This document shows positions 25,877 through 35,346 of a DNA stretch of 64,000 bases, piece by piece. The stretch's first letter is position 1. Each line of letters begins with the position of its first letter. Source of the stretch: Priestia megaterium (lineage in GTDB: Bacteria > Bacillota > Bacilli > Bacillales > Bacillaceae_H); contig NZ_CP085442.1 of NCBI RefSeq assembly GCF_023824195.1, positions 3,262,001 to 3,326,000 on the forward strand, written 5' to 3'. Position numbers and translations under genes: made by a program. The notes below the pieces were generated by a model. That model ran no database searches. It was not told the origin of the DNA and was given only the letters and a program-made list of their open reading frames with translations.

Positions 25877-27154
25877 TTATTTATTCCAGAATGCGTGGAG
25901 TGTATTAATAATCACTTGAGCTGCTTTTTCTGCTCCCTTTTCCGCTCGAATTTGTTTTCCAACTTCTTTTGCTTTGGATCGAATTTCATTCATTTGCGTA
26001 TAGGAAATAGCTGCTGATAGTTTTTCAGCCGTTAATTCTTTTCTCGGGATTGCTTTTGATCCAATCCCTAGCTCATGAATTTTTCTTCCCCAGGCAAATT
26101 GATCATTTCCATAAGGGACAATAACGCTCGGCACACCGGCTCGTAGACTTGCGGCTGTTGTACCTGCTCCTCCATGATGAACAACAGCAGACATTTTAGG
26201 AAACAGCCACTCATGAGGAACGCCTTTTATAAATAAAATATCATCTGTCATCTCTTCAGCATGGCTCATTCCAATTCCTCCTGTATTGATGATACCTCGT
26301 TTCCCGGCAAGTTTTAAAGCTTTAATCACTAAAGCAGTCGTTTCGTCTGCGTTTTTTTTATCACCAACACTTCCAAATCCAACATAAACTGGCGGCTCTC
26401 CGGCTTCTAAAAACTCTGCCAACTTTTCTTCCGGCTGATAGCTATGGTCACTTTCCATAAACCAATTCCCGTAGCAATGAACGTGTTTAGGCCAATCTTT
26501 AGATACGGGAAATACGGTTGGACTTGATGAAATAATTGTTGGATTAGCTGCTGTACGCTGCTTTGGGTAAGGACATGAAAAATCGTTTGGTCCTTCTCCA
26601 TGCTGCTGAACCCAATATTTTTTTAAAGGGCCACTTACGACCTTCCAAAACCCCCATTCAAAAATATGATGTGTCAGCTTGTTGTATATTTTTCCAAATC
26701 GTGGTCGGTCGTAAAAAATTAGAGCTGGATAATCTTTTGTTGGTGTCATTGGAAAAGGGCTGGCTAAGATGCTTGGTATATTCATCTCTTTAGCAGCAAA
26801 ATAGCCAATTGCTGCGCCTGGATGATATACAATTGCATCCGCTCCTGTGCAGGCTTTGTGCAAATCTTCTTGTATATTAACCATCATACCCATCATCTTT
26901 TCATTTTTTAAACTTGAAAAGAATTTGAGCGGGCTGTCTGCATTAATAGCATCGTCTGCTGCACCGCTTTCTATAATTTTGGAAACATCACCTCGAAGCG
27001 ATGCAAATTCGAATCCATAAGGTTCTATTAAATTTTGATAAGATTCAGAAGCTGCAATCCTTACGCGGTATCCTCTCTTTTTTAATTCTACTCCCAAAGC
27101 CATAAAAGGCTGTGTATCTCCGCGAGTTCCTGTTGTTAACATCGTAATAAGCAT
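25877..27154 (-). CDS. UGT-type glycosyltransferase (GT1/GT28-like)
   Basis: The 425-residue enzyme begins MLITMLTTGTRGDTQPFMAL, the acceptor-side loop of sterol and macrolide glucosyltransferases. The C-terminal half has the nucleotide-sugar signature VVHHGGAGTTAASLRAGVPS and PYGNDQFAWGR. It likely transfers glucose from a UDP- or dTDP-sugar to a small lipophilic acceptor or antibiotic. A TetR gene follows in the same operon, typical of detoxification units. RBS GAGGAGG. Confidence 0.85.
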   Translation of the reverse strand: MLITMLTTGTRGDTQPFMALGVELKKRGYRVRIAASESYQNLIEPYGFEFASLRGDVSKIIESGAADDAINADSPLKFFSSLKNEKMMGMMVNIQEDLHKACTGADAIVYHPGAAIGYFAAKEMNIPSILASPFPMTPTKDYPALIFYDRPRFGKIYNKLTHHIFEWGFWKVVSGPLKKYWVQQHGEGPNDFSCPYPKQRTAANPTIISSSPTVFPVSKDWPKHVHCYGNWFMESDHSYQPEEKLAEFLEAGEPPVYVGFGSVGDKKNADETTALVIKALKLAGKRGIINTGGIGMSHAEEMTDDILFIKGVPHEWLFPKMSAVVHHGGAGTTAASLRAGVPSVIVPYGNDQFAWGRKIHELGIGSKAIPRKELTAEKLSAAISYTQMNEIRSKAKEVGKQIRAEKGAEKAAQVIINTLHAFWNK

Positions 27155-27176
27155 AATTTGGCCTCCTCATAAAAAC

Positions 27177-27188
27177 GACAAAAATGTC
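27177..27188. promoter_or_regulatory. Short dyad, possible TetR operator
   Basis: GACA-AAAA-TGTC lies 22 bp upstream of the glycosyltransferase start, in the probable promoter. The arms are only 4 bp, so it is weak evidence. Confidence 0.3.
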
Positions 27189-27206
27189 ACTTTTATAAAT
27201 TCCTTT

Positions 27207-27241
27207 ATTTCCCTAAAGAGAAATCAACTCTTTAGGGAAAT
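27207..27241 (-). promoter_or_regulatory. 14-bp perfect hairpin downstream of the 160-aa gene
   Basis: ATTTCCCTAAAGAG and CTCTTTAGGGAAAT are exact complements around a 7-nt loop. The hairpin has no U-tract of its own and sits behind a terminator-like hairpin, in the leader of the glycosyltransferase operon if read-through occurs. Confidence 0.6.
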
Positions 27242-27242
27242 A

Positions 27243-27284
27243 GAAAAAAGGCGCTTCGCGTTTCAAACGAAGCACCTTTTTTCT
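27243..27284 (-). terminator. Terminator-like hairpin after the 160-aa gene
   Basis: AAAAAAGGCGCTTCG pairs with CGAAGCACCTTTTTT with one mismatch, flanked by A and T tracts on both strands, 35 bp past the stop at 27319. Confidence 0.8.
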
Positions 27285-27318
27285 CTAATAGCTATGACTT
27301 TTAATTCACTTTTTTAAG

Positions 27319-27804
27319 TTAAACTGCTCGCGGGGCAGCTAACTTCTCAATAGGGGCTTGTTCAATGTCTGCTGCTGGTACATTTAGTAATTTTTCTAAA
27401 ACAGTCGTTAGGCCCTTATTTGTCTCATTACTTTTTTTGCAGTCATTAATATGCTGATTTAATTGATTTTTATAAGCCTCTGTATGAATGAGCCACTGAC
27501 TTAAAAGCTCTTTCGTCGCCTTTCTTTCCTCTTCGCTTTTAGCGCCGAATAAGCTTTCCATATCAGGCTCTTGAATAACCAGCTTACTAAAATCTTCGCT
27601 TACTGCAAGCCAAAAATAGTTTTGTTCGTATTCGTAATATCGATGTTCTTTTAATAAAAAGTAGCCAATTTTAAATTCAATTCGATAAAATGGCTGATTT
27701 GCTTCTGGTGCATGAAGACTTTTAAAGTTAATATGCTCTGCGTCGTCTACATAAAGCTCTGAACCGTATTGGGTTTTAATAATCTTCGCGTCTACTGTAT
27801 TCAT
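27319..27804 (-). CDS. Hypothetical protein, about 161 aa
   Basis: From the ATG at 27804 (GAGG 8 nt upstream) the protein reads MNTVDAKIIKTQYGSELYVD. The N-terminal ~80 residues are beta-rich with many Tyr (RIEFKIGYFLLKEHRYYEYE), then helices with ECKK-type charge and a tail ending APRAV. No signal peptide or membrane segment. The longer frame to 27849 begins on top of its RBS. I do not recognise the family. It lies directly downstream of the pentose-phosphate operon by 82 bp. Confidence 0.6.
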   Translation of the reverse strand: MNTVDAKIIKTQYGSELYVDDAEHINFKSLHAPEANQPFYRIEFKIGYFLLKEHRYYEYEQNYFWLAVSEDFSKLVIQEPDMESLFGAKSEEERKATKELLSQWLIHTEAYKNQLNQHINDCKKSNETNKGLTTVLEKLLNVPAADIEQAPIEKLAAPRAV

Positions 27805-27885
27805 GATGTTTACCTCTTTAGGGATATTAGCTTCAGAGAACGTGAACATCCTCTTTTTAGAATGCGCACGTTCTTTATCTTTTGC

Positions 27886-28554
27886 TTAGTTTTGAACAGC
27901 GTTTTTCCAATCAGCTGCAAATTTTTCAATTCCTTGTTCTGTTAAAGGATGTTTGACAAGCTGCTCGATTACTGAATACGGAATGGTTGCAATATGAGCT
28001 CCGGCAAGAGCTACGCGTGTAACGTGATCCGGGTGTCTTACAGAAGCCGCAATGATTTGAGAGTCGATGTTTTGAATGCGGAACAGCTCGGCAATTTTAG
28101 CCACAAGCTGTACGCCGTCTTCTGAAATATCATCAAGGCGACCAAGGAACGGAGATACATATGTTGCACCTGCACGAGCTGCTAAAAGCGCTTGGTTTAC
28201 AGTGAAAATAAGCGTTACATTTGTTTTTACGCCCTTTTTAGCAAGGTAGCGAGTTGCTTCTAACCCAGCGATTGTCATTGGAAGCTTAATCGTAATGTTT
28301 TGGTCTCCGCCGTTGATTTTAATTAATTCTTCTGCCTGCGCAATCATTTCTTCTGCTGTTTCCGCATCTGGCGTCACTTCTGCTGAAACGGATTCTACTT
28401 CTGGCACCGTTTTTAAAATCTCTTCGATACGATCTTCAAACTTTACGCCTTCTTTTGCCACAAGAGAAGGGTTTGTTGTGACTCCCGATAAAACGCCCAC
28501 TTTATATGCTTTTTTAATATCGTCAAGATTTGCAGTATCAATAAAAAATTTCAT
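27886..28554 (-). CDS. tal: Transaldolase (TalC/fructose-6-phosphate aldolase-like)
   Basis: The 222-residue short-form transaldolase starts [20 protein letters not shown] and has [13 protein letters not shown], the Schiff-base lysine in NITIKLPMT (Lys about 94), and [12 protein letters not shown]. It interconverts sedoheptulose-7-P plus glyceraldehyde-3-P with erythrose-4-P plus fructose-6-P in the cytoplasm. It is the last gene of zwf-tkt-gnd-tal, 49 bp after gnd, with a GGAGG RBS. Confidence 0.92.
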   Translation of the reverse strand: MKFFIDTANLDDIKKAYKVGVLSGVTTNPSLVAKEGVKFEDRIEEILKTVPEVESVSAEVTPDAETAEEMIAQAEELIKINGGDQNITIKLPMTIAGLEATRYLAKKGVKTNVTLIFTVNQALLAARAGATYVSPFLGRLDDISEDGVQLVAKIAELFRIQNIDSQIIAASVRHPDHVTRVALAGAHIATIPYSVIEQLVKHPLTEQGIEKFAADWKNAVQN

Positions 28555-28603
28555 CTTTTCATTCCTCCATTAGTTTTTTTTACTATACCCACTATTTCAC
28601 TTG

Positions 28604-29497
28604 TTATTTCTTTTCTACTGCATGCCCGCCAAATTCGTTTCGAAGCGCAGAAACTACCTTTCCTGTAAACGTATCATCTTCAAGAGAGCGATAGCGCATT
28701 AGTAAAGACATGGCAATAACCGGGGTAGCTGTTTGAAGGTCTAGAGCCGTTTCTACCGTCCATTTTCCTTCACCAGAAGAATTCATAACTCCCTTGATGC
28801 CATCTAGTTTCGCATCTTTAGAGAATGCATTTTCTGTTAATTCCATTAGCCATGAACGAATAACAGACCCGTTGTTCCATACTCTCGCCACTTTTGCGTA
28901 GTCATAGTCGAACTGGCTTTTTTCAAGGACTTCAAATCCTTCACCAATCGCAGCCATCATACCGTATTCGATGCCGTTATGAACCATTTTTAAAAAGTGG
29001 CCGCTGCCTGCACCGCCAGCGTATAGATATCCGTTTTCTACTGCTGTATCCCGGAAAATTGGTTCAACAATTTCCCACGCTTCACGATCTCCGCCAATCA
29101 TATAGCAAGCTCCGTTACGAGCGCCTTCCATTCCGCCGGATGTTCCAACATCCATAAAGCTGATTTTATATTCTTTTAACTCGTTATAACGTCCAATTGA
29201 TTCTTTATAATGAGAGTTTCCAGCTTCAATTACGATATCTCCTTCAGCTAAAAGAGGCGTAATTTCACTTATAACAGAATCAACAACCGTATGAGGAACC
29301 ATCAGCCATACGACTCTGGGCGTTTCTAATGACCGCACAAGCTCTTGCAAGCTTGATGCCCCTAAAGCTCCGTACTCTTTCATTTGTTCGACTGCTTTTG
29401 AATTTACGTCAAATGCTACAACGTCATGACGCTGATCTAATAAGTTTTGTCCTAAGTTAATCCCCATTTTCCCTAAACCAACTAATCCTACTTTCAT
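28604..29497 (-). CDS. gnd: 6-phosphogluconate dehydrogenase, decarboxylating (short form)
   Basis: At 297 residues it is the short YqeC-like form rather than the ~470-residue GndA. Rossmann motif GLVGLGKMGINLGQNL is followed by VVAFDVNSKAV, where an Asp at the end of strand 2 favours NAD over NADP (family rule; inference here). The catalytic region has DVGTSGGMEGARNGACYMIGG and the Lys/Asn pair in HFLKMVHNGIEYG. It yields ribulose-5-P and CO2 from 6-phosphogluconate. It lies in the pentose-phosphate operon. Confidence 0.9.
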   Translation of the reverse strand: MKVGLVGLGKMGINLGQNLLDQRHDVVAFDVNSKAVEQMKEYGALGASSLQELVRSLETPRVVWLMVPHTVVDSVISEITPLLAEGDIVIEAGNSHYKESIGRYNELKEYKISFMDVGTSGGMEGARNGACYMIGGDREAWEIVEPIFRDTAVENGYLYAGGAGSGHFLKMVHNGIEYGMMAAIGEGFEVLEKSQFDYDYAKVARVWNNGSVIRSWLMELTENAFSKDAKLDGIKGVMNSSGEGKWTVETALDLQTATPVIAMSLLMRYRSLEDDTFTGKVVSALRNEFGGHAVEKK

Positions 29498-29535
29498 GTG
29501 AACAGCTCCTTCTATTTATCTTTTCATCTTCTTAT

Positions 29536-31530
29536 TTAAGCCTTTAGCAATTCTTTTGCTTGTGCCACTACATTTTCTTCTGTAAATCCAAATAGCTTCA
29601 TAACATCAGCTCCGGTTCCTGAAGCACCAAATGTGTCAACTGCTAATACTTTTCCTTTTGGCCCTACAAAACGTTCCCAGCCAAGTGAAATTCCCATTTC
29701 TAGAGAGATTCGTTTTGAAACAGACTCAGGCAAGATACGCTCTTGATACTCTTTTGACTGTTTGTTAAACAGCTCCCAGCTAGGCATTGCTACAACTCGA
29801 ACAGCTACGCCTTCACGCTCTAGCTGAGCTTTAGCACTGACCGCTAGCGCTACTTCAGAACCTGTAGCGATGAAAATCAGCTCCGGCTTATCGTTTGTTT
29901 CTGTTAACACATAGGCTCCTTTAGATAAGTCGTTGATATTTCGTTTTGTTTCTTCAAATACAGGCAAATTTTGACGGCTAAGCACTAAGGCTACAGGACC
30001 TTCCATTTGCTGAAGCGCGTAAGCCCAAGCGCTTGCTGTTTCGTTTGCATCAGACGGACGAATAACTGTAAGCCCCGGAATTGCGCGAAGAGAAGCTAAA
30101 TGTTCAACGGGCTCATGAGTTGGTCCATCTTCTCCTACTGCAAGCGAATCATGGGTAAACACATATGTGACCGGCAGCTTTTGCAGTGCGGCTAAGCGAA
30201 TTGCTGGACGCAAGTAATCATTAAAAACAAAAAACGTGCTGACAAACGGCTTCACTCCGCCGTGAAGAGCCATTCCATTACCGGCCGCTCCCATTGCATG
30301 TTCACGTACTCCGAAATAAATATTTCGATTACCGAAATATCCGGGTGCGTAAGGGCCTTCTTCTTTAATGTCCGTCATCGTGGAATGCGATAAATCAGCG
30401 CTTCCTCCAAAAATAGATGACACAGATTTAGTGAAATAGTTAATAGCTTCTCCGCTTGCAACGCGAGTCGAAACCGCTTTTTCTGATAAAAATGTTAAAA
30501 TATCATTCACTTCAATTAACGCTTCGCGCGTGATGGCACGTTCTAATTCATCTGCAAGTAAAGGATATTCTTTTTGGTAAGAAGCGAATAGTTTGTTCCA
30601 CTCAGCTTCTGTTTTCATCCCTTTTTTTGCTAAGCTTTCAAAATGTTCTTTTACTTCTTCTGGAACATAGAAGTTTTCTTCAGACACCCAGCCGTAGGCT
30701 TGTTTTGTTGCTTTTGCTTCTTCTGCTCCAAGCGGATTGCCGTGTGCTTTATTTGTTCCTGCTACTTTCGGACTTCCGTATCCAATAATTGTTCTCACTT
30801 CTATGAGTGTTGGCTGTTCTTTGTGCTGCTTAGCTTTTTCGATTGCTTTTGTAATCTCATCTACGTCATTTCCATCTTCTACACGCAAATACTGCCAGTT
30901 TGCAGATTCCGCTCTTTTTTGGATATTTTCGCTAAATGAAAGATTTAATTCCCCGTCTAACGAAATATCGTTGGAGTCATATAAAGCGATAAGTTTGCCA
31001 AGCTTCATATGTCCAGCCATTGACATCGCTTCATAAGAGATGCCTTCCATCAAGTCGCCATCTCCTACTAACGTGTACGTATAGTGATCAATGACGGGGA
31101 AATTTGGCTGATTAAATTTCGCCGCTAAGTGCGCTTCTGCCATTGCCATTCCGACTGCATTTGCAATTCCTTGACCTAAAGGCCCTGTCGTTGCTTCCAC
31201 ACCATCCGTATGGCCAAATTCAGGATGTCCCGGTGTTTTACTTTGTAGCTTGCGGAAACTTTTTAAATCATCTATTGATACATTGTATCTGCTTAGATGA
31301 AGCATGCTATACAGCAAGCTTGAACCATGCCCCGCTGACAAAATAAAACGATCTCGGTTAAACCAGCTTGAATTTGCCGGATTATGCTGTAAGTGATTCG
31401 CCCATAGCGCATAGGTCATCGGAGCAGCTCCCATCGGAAGTCCAGGGTGGCCTGAATTGGCTGCGTTCACCGCGTCAATTGACAGGGTGCGAATCGTATT
31501 AACTGCAAGTGTGTCTATGTTGGTACTCAT
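29536..31530 (-). CDS. tkt: Transketolase
   Basis: The 664-residue thiamine-diphosphate enzyme has the expected motifs: [18 protein letters not shown] (N-term), [15 protein letters not shown], the TPP/Mg motif [20 protein letters not shown] split around residue 155, [14 protein letters not shown], and the pyrimidine-domain [19 protein letters not shown]. It moves two-carbon units between pentose phosphates. Full length for the family. Second gene of zwf-tkt-gnd-tal. Confidence 0.95.
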   Translation of the reverse strand: MSTNIDTLAVNTIRTLSIDAVNAANSGHPGLPMGAAPMTYALWANHLQHNPANSSWFNRDRFILSAGHGSSLLYSMLHLSRYNVSIDDLKSFRKLQSKTPGHPEFGHTDGVEATTGPLGQGIANAVGMAMAEAHLAAKFNQPNFPVIDHYTYTLVGDGDLMEGISYEAMSMAGHMKLGKLIALYDSNDISLDGELNLSFSENIQKRAESANWQYLRVEDGNDVDEITKAIEKAKQHKEQPTLIEVRTIIGYGSPKVAGTNKAHGNPLGAEEAKATKQAYGWVSEENFYVPEEVKEHFESLAKKGMKTEAEWNKLFASYQKEYPLLADELERAITREALIEVNDILTFLSEKAVSTRVASGEAINYFTKSVSSIFGGSADLSHSTMTDIKEEGPYAPGYFGNRNIYFGVREHAMGAAGNGMALHGGVKPFVSTFFVFNDYLRPAIRLAALQKLPVTYVFTHDSLAVGEDGPTHEPVEHLASLRAIPGLTVIRPSDANETASAWAYALQQMEGPVALVLSRQNLPVFEETKRNINDLSKGAYVLTETNDKPELIFIATGSEVALAVSAKAQLEREGVAVRVVAMPSWELFNKQSKEYQERILPESVSKRISLEMGISLGWERFVGPKGKVLAVDTFGASGTGADVMKLFGFTEENVVAQAKELLKA

Positions 31531-31558
31531 GTGTCATCCTTCTTTCGCTTTGTTTGTA

Positions 31559-33061
31559 TTAAACTGGCTGCACTTCGCGTGATTGGCTCGCTGTTTCTTC
31601 ATCCAACCACCATTTAAAACCGTCTTTTTCTAAAAGTGCGTTTGCTGCATCAGGTCCTTGTGAACCAGCAGCATATCTATAAAGAGGCACAGTATTTTCC
31701 TCAAACGCTTCCAGAAGCGGCTGAATCCATTCCCATGCTAGCTCTACTTCTTTCCAGTGAGCAAAAAATGTAGAATCTCCGGCACATGCATCTGCAATGA
31801 GACGCTCATATGCTTCCGGTGCACCTTCTTGCTGACCTGTAAAATTAATTTGTACAGGCTCAAGATGACCATGATTAAATGGGTTTTTACTGTTCAATTG
31901 CAGCGTAATATTTTCATGCGGGTTAATTTCAATAATCAAAAGGTTTGGAGATGGTGTTTCTCCTTTTTCTAAGTAAAGCTCTTTTAACGAGTCTTTAAAT
32001 TCAATGACAATTCGGGTTGCTTTTTCCGCCATTCTTTTTCCTGTACGAATGTAGAAAGGAACGCCTTTCCAAAGCGAATTATCGATATATAATCTGGCTG
32101 CTAAAAATGTGTCCGTTTGGGAAGATGCTGAAACACCGGGCTCATTTACATAGCTCGTCACTAAAGCCCCGTTTATTTCTCCAGCCTCATATTGACCTCG
32201 AACAACGTCTAAATCCATATCTTCTTTTACAAGCGGACGAAGCGCTTTTAACACATTTATTTTTTCATTTCGAATATCATCGGCGCTAATGTGAGCCGGT
32301 AAGTGCATGGCCGTCATCATCAACATTTGCAGCATGTGATTTTGGACCATATCTCGAATGGCTCCTGAATGGTCGTAATAGCTTGCTCTTTCCTCTACTC
32401 CGACCGTTTCACTAGCTGTAATTTGTATATTCGCAATATGCTCGTTATTCCATAGCGATTGAAGAATAGGATTAGCGAATTCGAGCGCTTCTAAATTTTG
32501 CACCATCGACTTGCCAAGATAGTGGTCAATGCGGTAAATCTCCTCTTCTTTAAACGCTTTGCTTAAGTTCTGGTTTAATTGTCGAGCTGATTGTAAATCA
32601 TGACCAAATGGTTTTTCAATAATTAACCGTTTCCAACCTTTTGTAGCACCTAAGCCACTGTCTTTAATATGCTCGGCAATCGTACCGAAAAATTCCGGTG
32701 CAACGGAGAGATAAAACATTCGATTGCTTGGAATGTTTAGTTCTGCTTCGCGTGCTTCTACCAAATTTAATAGACTTTTATAGTCTTCATCATTCGTTGC
32801 ATCTAATTGGCTGTAGCGAAAAGCTGAAAGAAAATGCTGCATAAGAGACGAATCCTTTTCGACGCGGCGTGAAAAAGTATGAATCGATTCCTTTACTTTC
32901 CCCTGAAAATCAGCATCGGGCATCTCCCTTCTGCCTAGGCCAATAACAGAAATTGATTTAGGAATTTTCCCGTCTACAAATAAATTATAGAGTGCAGGAT
33001 AAATTTTACGTTTCGCTAAATCACCTGTTGAACCGAATAAAACAAAAGTCATCGCTTCCAT
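31559..33061 (-). CDS. zwf: Glucose-6-phosphate 1-dehydrogenase
   Basis: The 500-residue enzyme starts MEAMTFVLFGSTGDLAKRK at the ATG at 33061 (AGGAGG 7 nt upstream). The NADP motif FGSTGDLAKRK, substrate-binding motif EKPFGHDLQSA and catalytic RIDHYLGK are all present. It makes 6-phosphogluconolactone and NADPH and commits carbon to the oxidative pentose phosphate path. It is the first gene of zwf-tkt-gnd-tal and about 440 bp separates it from the next upstream gene. No 6-phosphogluconolactonase gene is in the operon. Confidence 0.95.
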   Translation of the reverse strand: MEAMTFVLFGSTGDLAKRKIYPALYNLFVDGKIPKSISVIGLGRREMPDADFQGKVKESIHTFSRRVEKDSSLMQHFLSAFRYSQLDATNDEDYKSLLNLVEAREAELNIPSNRMFYLSVAPEFFGTIAEHIKDSGLGATKGWKRLIIEKPFGHDLQSARQLNQNLSKAFKEEEIYRIDHYLGKSMVQNLEALEFANPILQSLWNNEHIANIQITASETVGVEERASYYDHSGAIRDMVQNHMLQMLMMTAMHLPAHISADDIRNEKINVLKALRPLVKEDMDLDVVRGQYEAGEINGALVTSYVNEPGVSASSQTDTFLAARLYIDNSLWKGVPFYIRTGKRMAEKATRIVIEFKDSLKELYLEKGETPSPNLLIIEINPHENITLQLNSKNPFNHGHLEPVQINFTGQQEGAPEAYERLIADACAGDSTFFAHWKEVELAWEWIQPLLEAFEENTVPLYRYAAGSQGPDAANALLEKDGFKWWLDEETASQSREVQPV

Positions 33062-33501
33062 ATCTCTTCCTCCTGTTAGGGAAAATATAATGTTTAAAAG
33101 TAACTTTTCTTTCACTTGTTACTTTATGTAACGTATCTTAATCCTGAAATATTTTTTCGTCAAGATATTAGACTCGTAAAAAATCATTTCAATTTTCTTT
33201 TTTTCTTCAAACCTTATAACAGCTGATCTTAGATAATTTATGGAAAAATAACACAAATACTTTTTAGTTGAATTTAGAAAATAAAATTGCTTTAATGAAT
33301 TTGATGGAATTGTATGAAACTAAGAATATACATATGTGTCAGGCAAAAATAACAAAAGGTGGGAGTGATATGAAAGCTCAACCAATGAATATGTTTGAAA
33401 ACCTATCTGTTTTTTACATAGAAAAATTGTAAAATGATTCAAAGGAAAAAGAAGAAGTTGACCTCTTTCTTTTAAGCTACACGCACGCTTTAGCTTTACC
33501 T
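33062..33501. other. AT-rich gap upstream of zwf
   Basis: About 440 bp that should hold the promoter of the pentose-phosphate operon. I see no clear operator. A 20-codon frame at 33370-33432 has a purine-rich RBS but no other support and is listed only as an observation. Confidence 0.4.
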
Positions 33502-33873
33502 TTAATGCGCGGCTATAATAAGAAGTGTAAGCATCATATAGAGGTTAAAAACAGCAAGTAAAACAAGAACAGTATAGACTAGTTTTCTACCTGTTTTGCC
33601 TAAAAAGTAGACGTTGACTAAAGTAACATACACGCCTGCTGCGCATAAAATAAACGCAAGAAACTCTTTACACTCATTCAATGTCATTTGAAAATTTTGA
33701 TTATAGTAAATTCGGAGATCCTTACTAACGGCGAACGGCACGGTCCACCACCTGATCAAAATTCCAATAAACATAAGTATCCCTATTGTGTTTAACGTGG
33801 ACTGAAGTGTTCTCCGCTGTTTCTTTTTCATATTCACATCTGTTTGTGCGGACCTTTTGAAGTTTACTCGCAT
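33502..33873 (-). CDS. Small membrane protein, 123 aa
   Basis: From the ATG at 33873 (GGGGGG about 6 nt upstream) the protein begins MRVNFKRSAQTDVNMKKKQR and then has three hydrophobic helices (LNTIGILMFIGILIRWW; EFLAFILCAAGVYVTLVNVY; LVYTVLVLLAVFNLYMMLTL). The longer open frame to 34035 has no good RBS. Family not recognised. Confidence 0.6.
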   Translation of the reverse strand: MRVNFKRSAQTDVNMKKKQRRTLQSTLNTIGILMFIGILIRWWTVPFAVSKDLRIYYNQNFQMTLNECKEFLAFILCAAGVYVTLVNVYFLGKTGRKLVYTVLVLLAVFNLYMMLTLLIIAAH

Positions 33874-34106
33874 GTATTTCCCCCCATGATGTTTTTGCAT
33901 ACAACAAAAAAGATCATCAGCCATACGCAGGCCTCTCCCACGGCTATTTCTTACACCACCAAAAGATGCGTAATGATCATCACGCAAGGCTTCAATGAAG
34001 TTATATTCTTTATCTATATTCACTTTATGCTGCATTTGATGCTTTCACATCTTCTGAGCATACCAGCTTGTTTTTTTCGTTTCGTATTGAATTATATACA
34101 TACACA

Positions 34107-34138
34107 AAAATAAGCCCTGGCTGATAGAGCCAAGGCTT
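34107..34138 (-). terminator. Terminator of the GAF-STAS gene
   Basis: AAGCCCTGGCT/AGCCAAGGCTT stem with one mismatch, followed on the minus strand by a T-rich run, 4 bp after the stop. Confidence 0.75.
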
Positions 34139-34141
34139 GCT

Positions 34142-34996
34142 TCATGTTTTGATTAAGTTATACCCCACACATTGAAGAGCTTGTTGAATATTTTTCACGA
34201 CTTTTAACTGTAAGTTTCTCAAATCATGATTTTTAATTTGCTCTTTCGCAAATGTGGGCGTTACACCTGTTATAACTGCTTGAGCGCCCATGAGCTGAAG
34301 TGCTGTAATCATTTTAAAGAAGAAATTCGGAAACTCTTTTTCTCTCAGAAGCAGCTTCGATAAATCAATGATAAAGTAATCTATTTCATTATGAGCTGCA
34401 TCGTGAAGCACATCTGTCATAATCTGATCCGCACGCTCTTTATCAATAATACCTTGAAGAGAAAGAATCGAAACACCTTCTGTAATCGGAATAATTGGGA
34501 CACTTAAAAATCCCATCTGATATCGTGTTTCATCCAGATCGATCATATGGGATAAGATACCTACCATTGATTGTAAAAAAGCGATATCTTCTCCTGAAAA
34601 TTCTTTTTCTTCCTTGTCCATTACACAGAGTGTTCCAAATACATTTCCTTTTAAATCTTTTAATGTAACACCTAAAAAACCTTTTACCTGCAATTGATTC
34701 GTTACTTCTAGCTGTCTGGTAACGGCATCCTTCATCAGATTTGCCGTATGCATAACGTCTCCGTCATTCATAATGATTAAGCGGCAGTATGTACCTCCGT
34801 ATTCAACGCTGTATCCTTCAGGAATAATCTCTTCCTTCTCGTTATATGAGCTGAGGACCGTCATCGCTGTTTCTCCTCTTCTAGTTACGTACGTTGTGCT
34901 GACATTCAGCTGTTTGGTAATAACCTCAAATAATTTTTGCGAAACAGACCGCAGTGAATAAAAATGAGGAACTTTATTTTCTCCATCAACGTTCAT
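34142..34996 (-). CDS. GAF-STAS signalling protein (RsbR-like output)
   Basis: The 284-residue soluble protein has an N-terminal GAF domain (about 15-155; GTLCVMDKEEKEFSGEDIAFL) and a C-terminal STAS domain (about 165-284; PIIPITEGVSILSLQGIID, then YFIIDLSKLLL and GAQAVITGVTP). The plan matches stressosome RsbR-type proteins that control the general stress response. However the usual phosphorylated Thr/Ser after DLS is replaced by charged residues (REKEF), so classical phospho-switching may be lost. It stands alone. Ligand unknown. Confidence 0.8.
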   Translation of the reverse strand: MNVDGENKVPHFYSLRSVSQKLFEVITKQLNVSTTYVTRRGETAMTVLSSYNEKEEIIPEGYSVEYGGTYCRLIIMNDGDVMHTANLMKDAVTRQLEVTNQLQVKGFLGVTLKDLKGNVFGTLCVMDKEEKEFSGEDIAFLQSMVGILSHMIDLDETRYQMGFLSVPIIPITEGVSILSLQGIIDKERADQIMTDVLHDAAHNEIDYFIIDLSKLLLREKEFPNFFFKMITALQLMGAQAVITGVTPTFAKEQIKNHDLRNLQLKVVKNIQQALQCVGYNLIKT

Positions 34997-35346
34997 CTAG
35001 TTACCTCCATCGCAACTATCATTCTCTCTGCCATAAGTGCATTCTTTCATAAAGATACGCACAGCTTGGCTATAACTTTTTTGTAGTATGAGAGAGTACG
35101 GCTATATTGCCTCTTTTCTATCTTATACATGCTAGATTTGACATATGACATAATTTCACATAAGAAAAACTTCTTCCGTTCATGAAGGAAGAAGTTTTAA
35201 ATTATATAAAAATCTTACACGTCCCCGTCTTCCCTCTATTCCCCGTATTAGGATATATCAAACTAAACTGCCTAGTTCAATTATGGATAAAAAACAAACG
35301 TTTACAGGAAAACATTCTATACAATGAAAACATAGCACACAGGGTA
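34997..35346. other. Gap between GAF-STAS and acetyltransferase genes
   Basis: About 350 bp that holds the GAF-STAS promoter and, at 35166-35198, the terminator of the downstream acetyltransferase gene. No coding potential with an RBS is seen. Confidence 0.4.
35166..35198 (-). terminator. Terminator, probably for the acetyltransferase
   Basis: CTTCTTCC(G)TTC / GAAGGAAGAAG stem with one bulge, A- and T-tracts on both sides. It is about 150 bp past the acetyltransferase stop on the minus strand. Confidence 0.65.
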
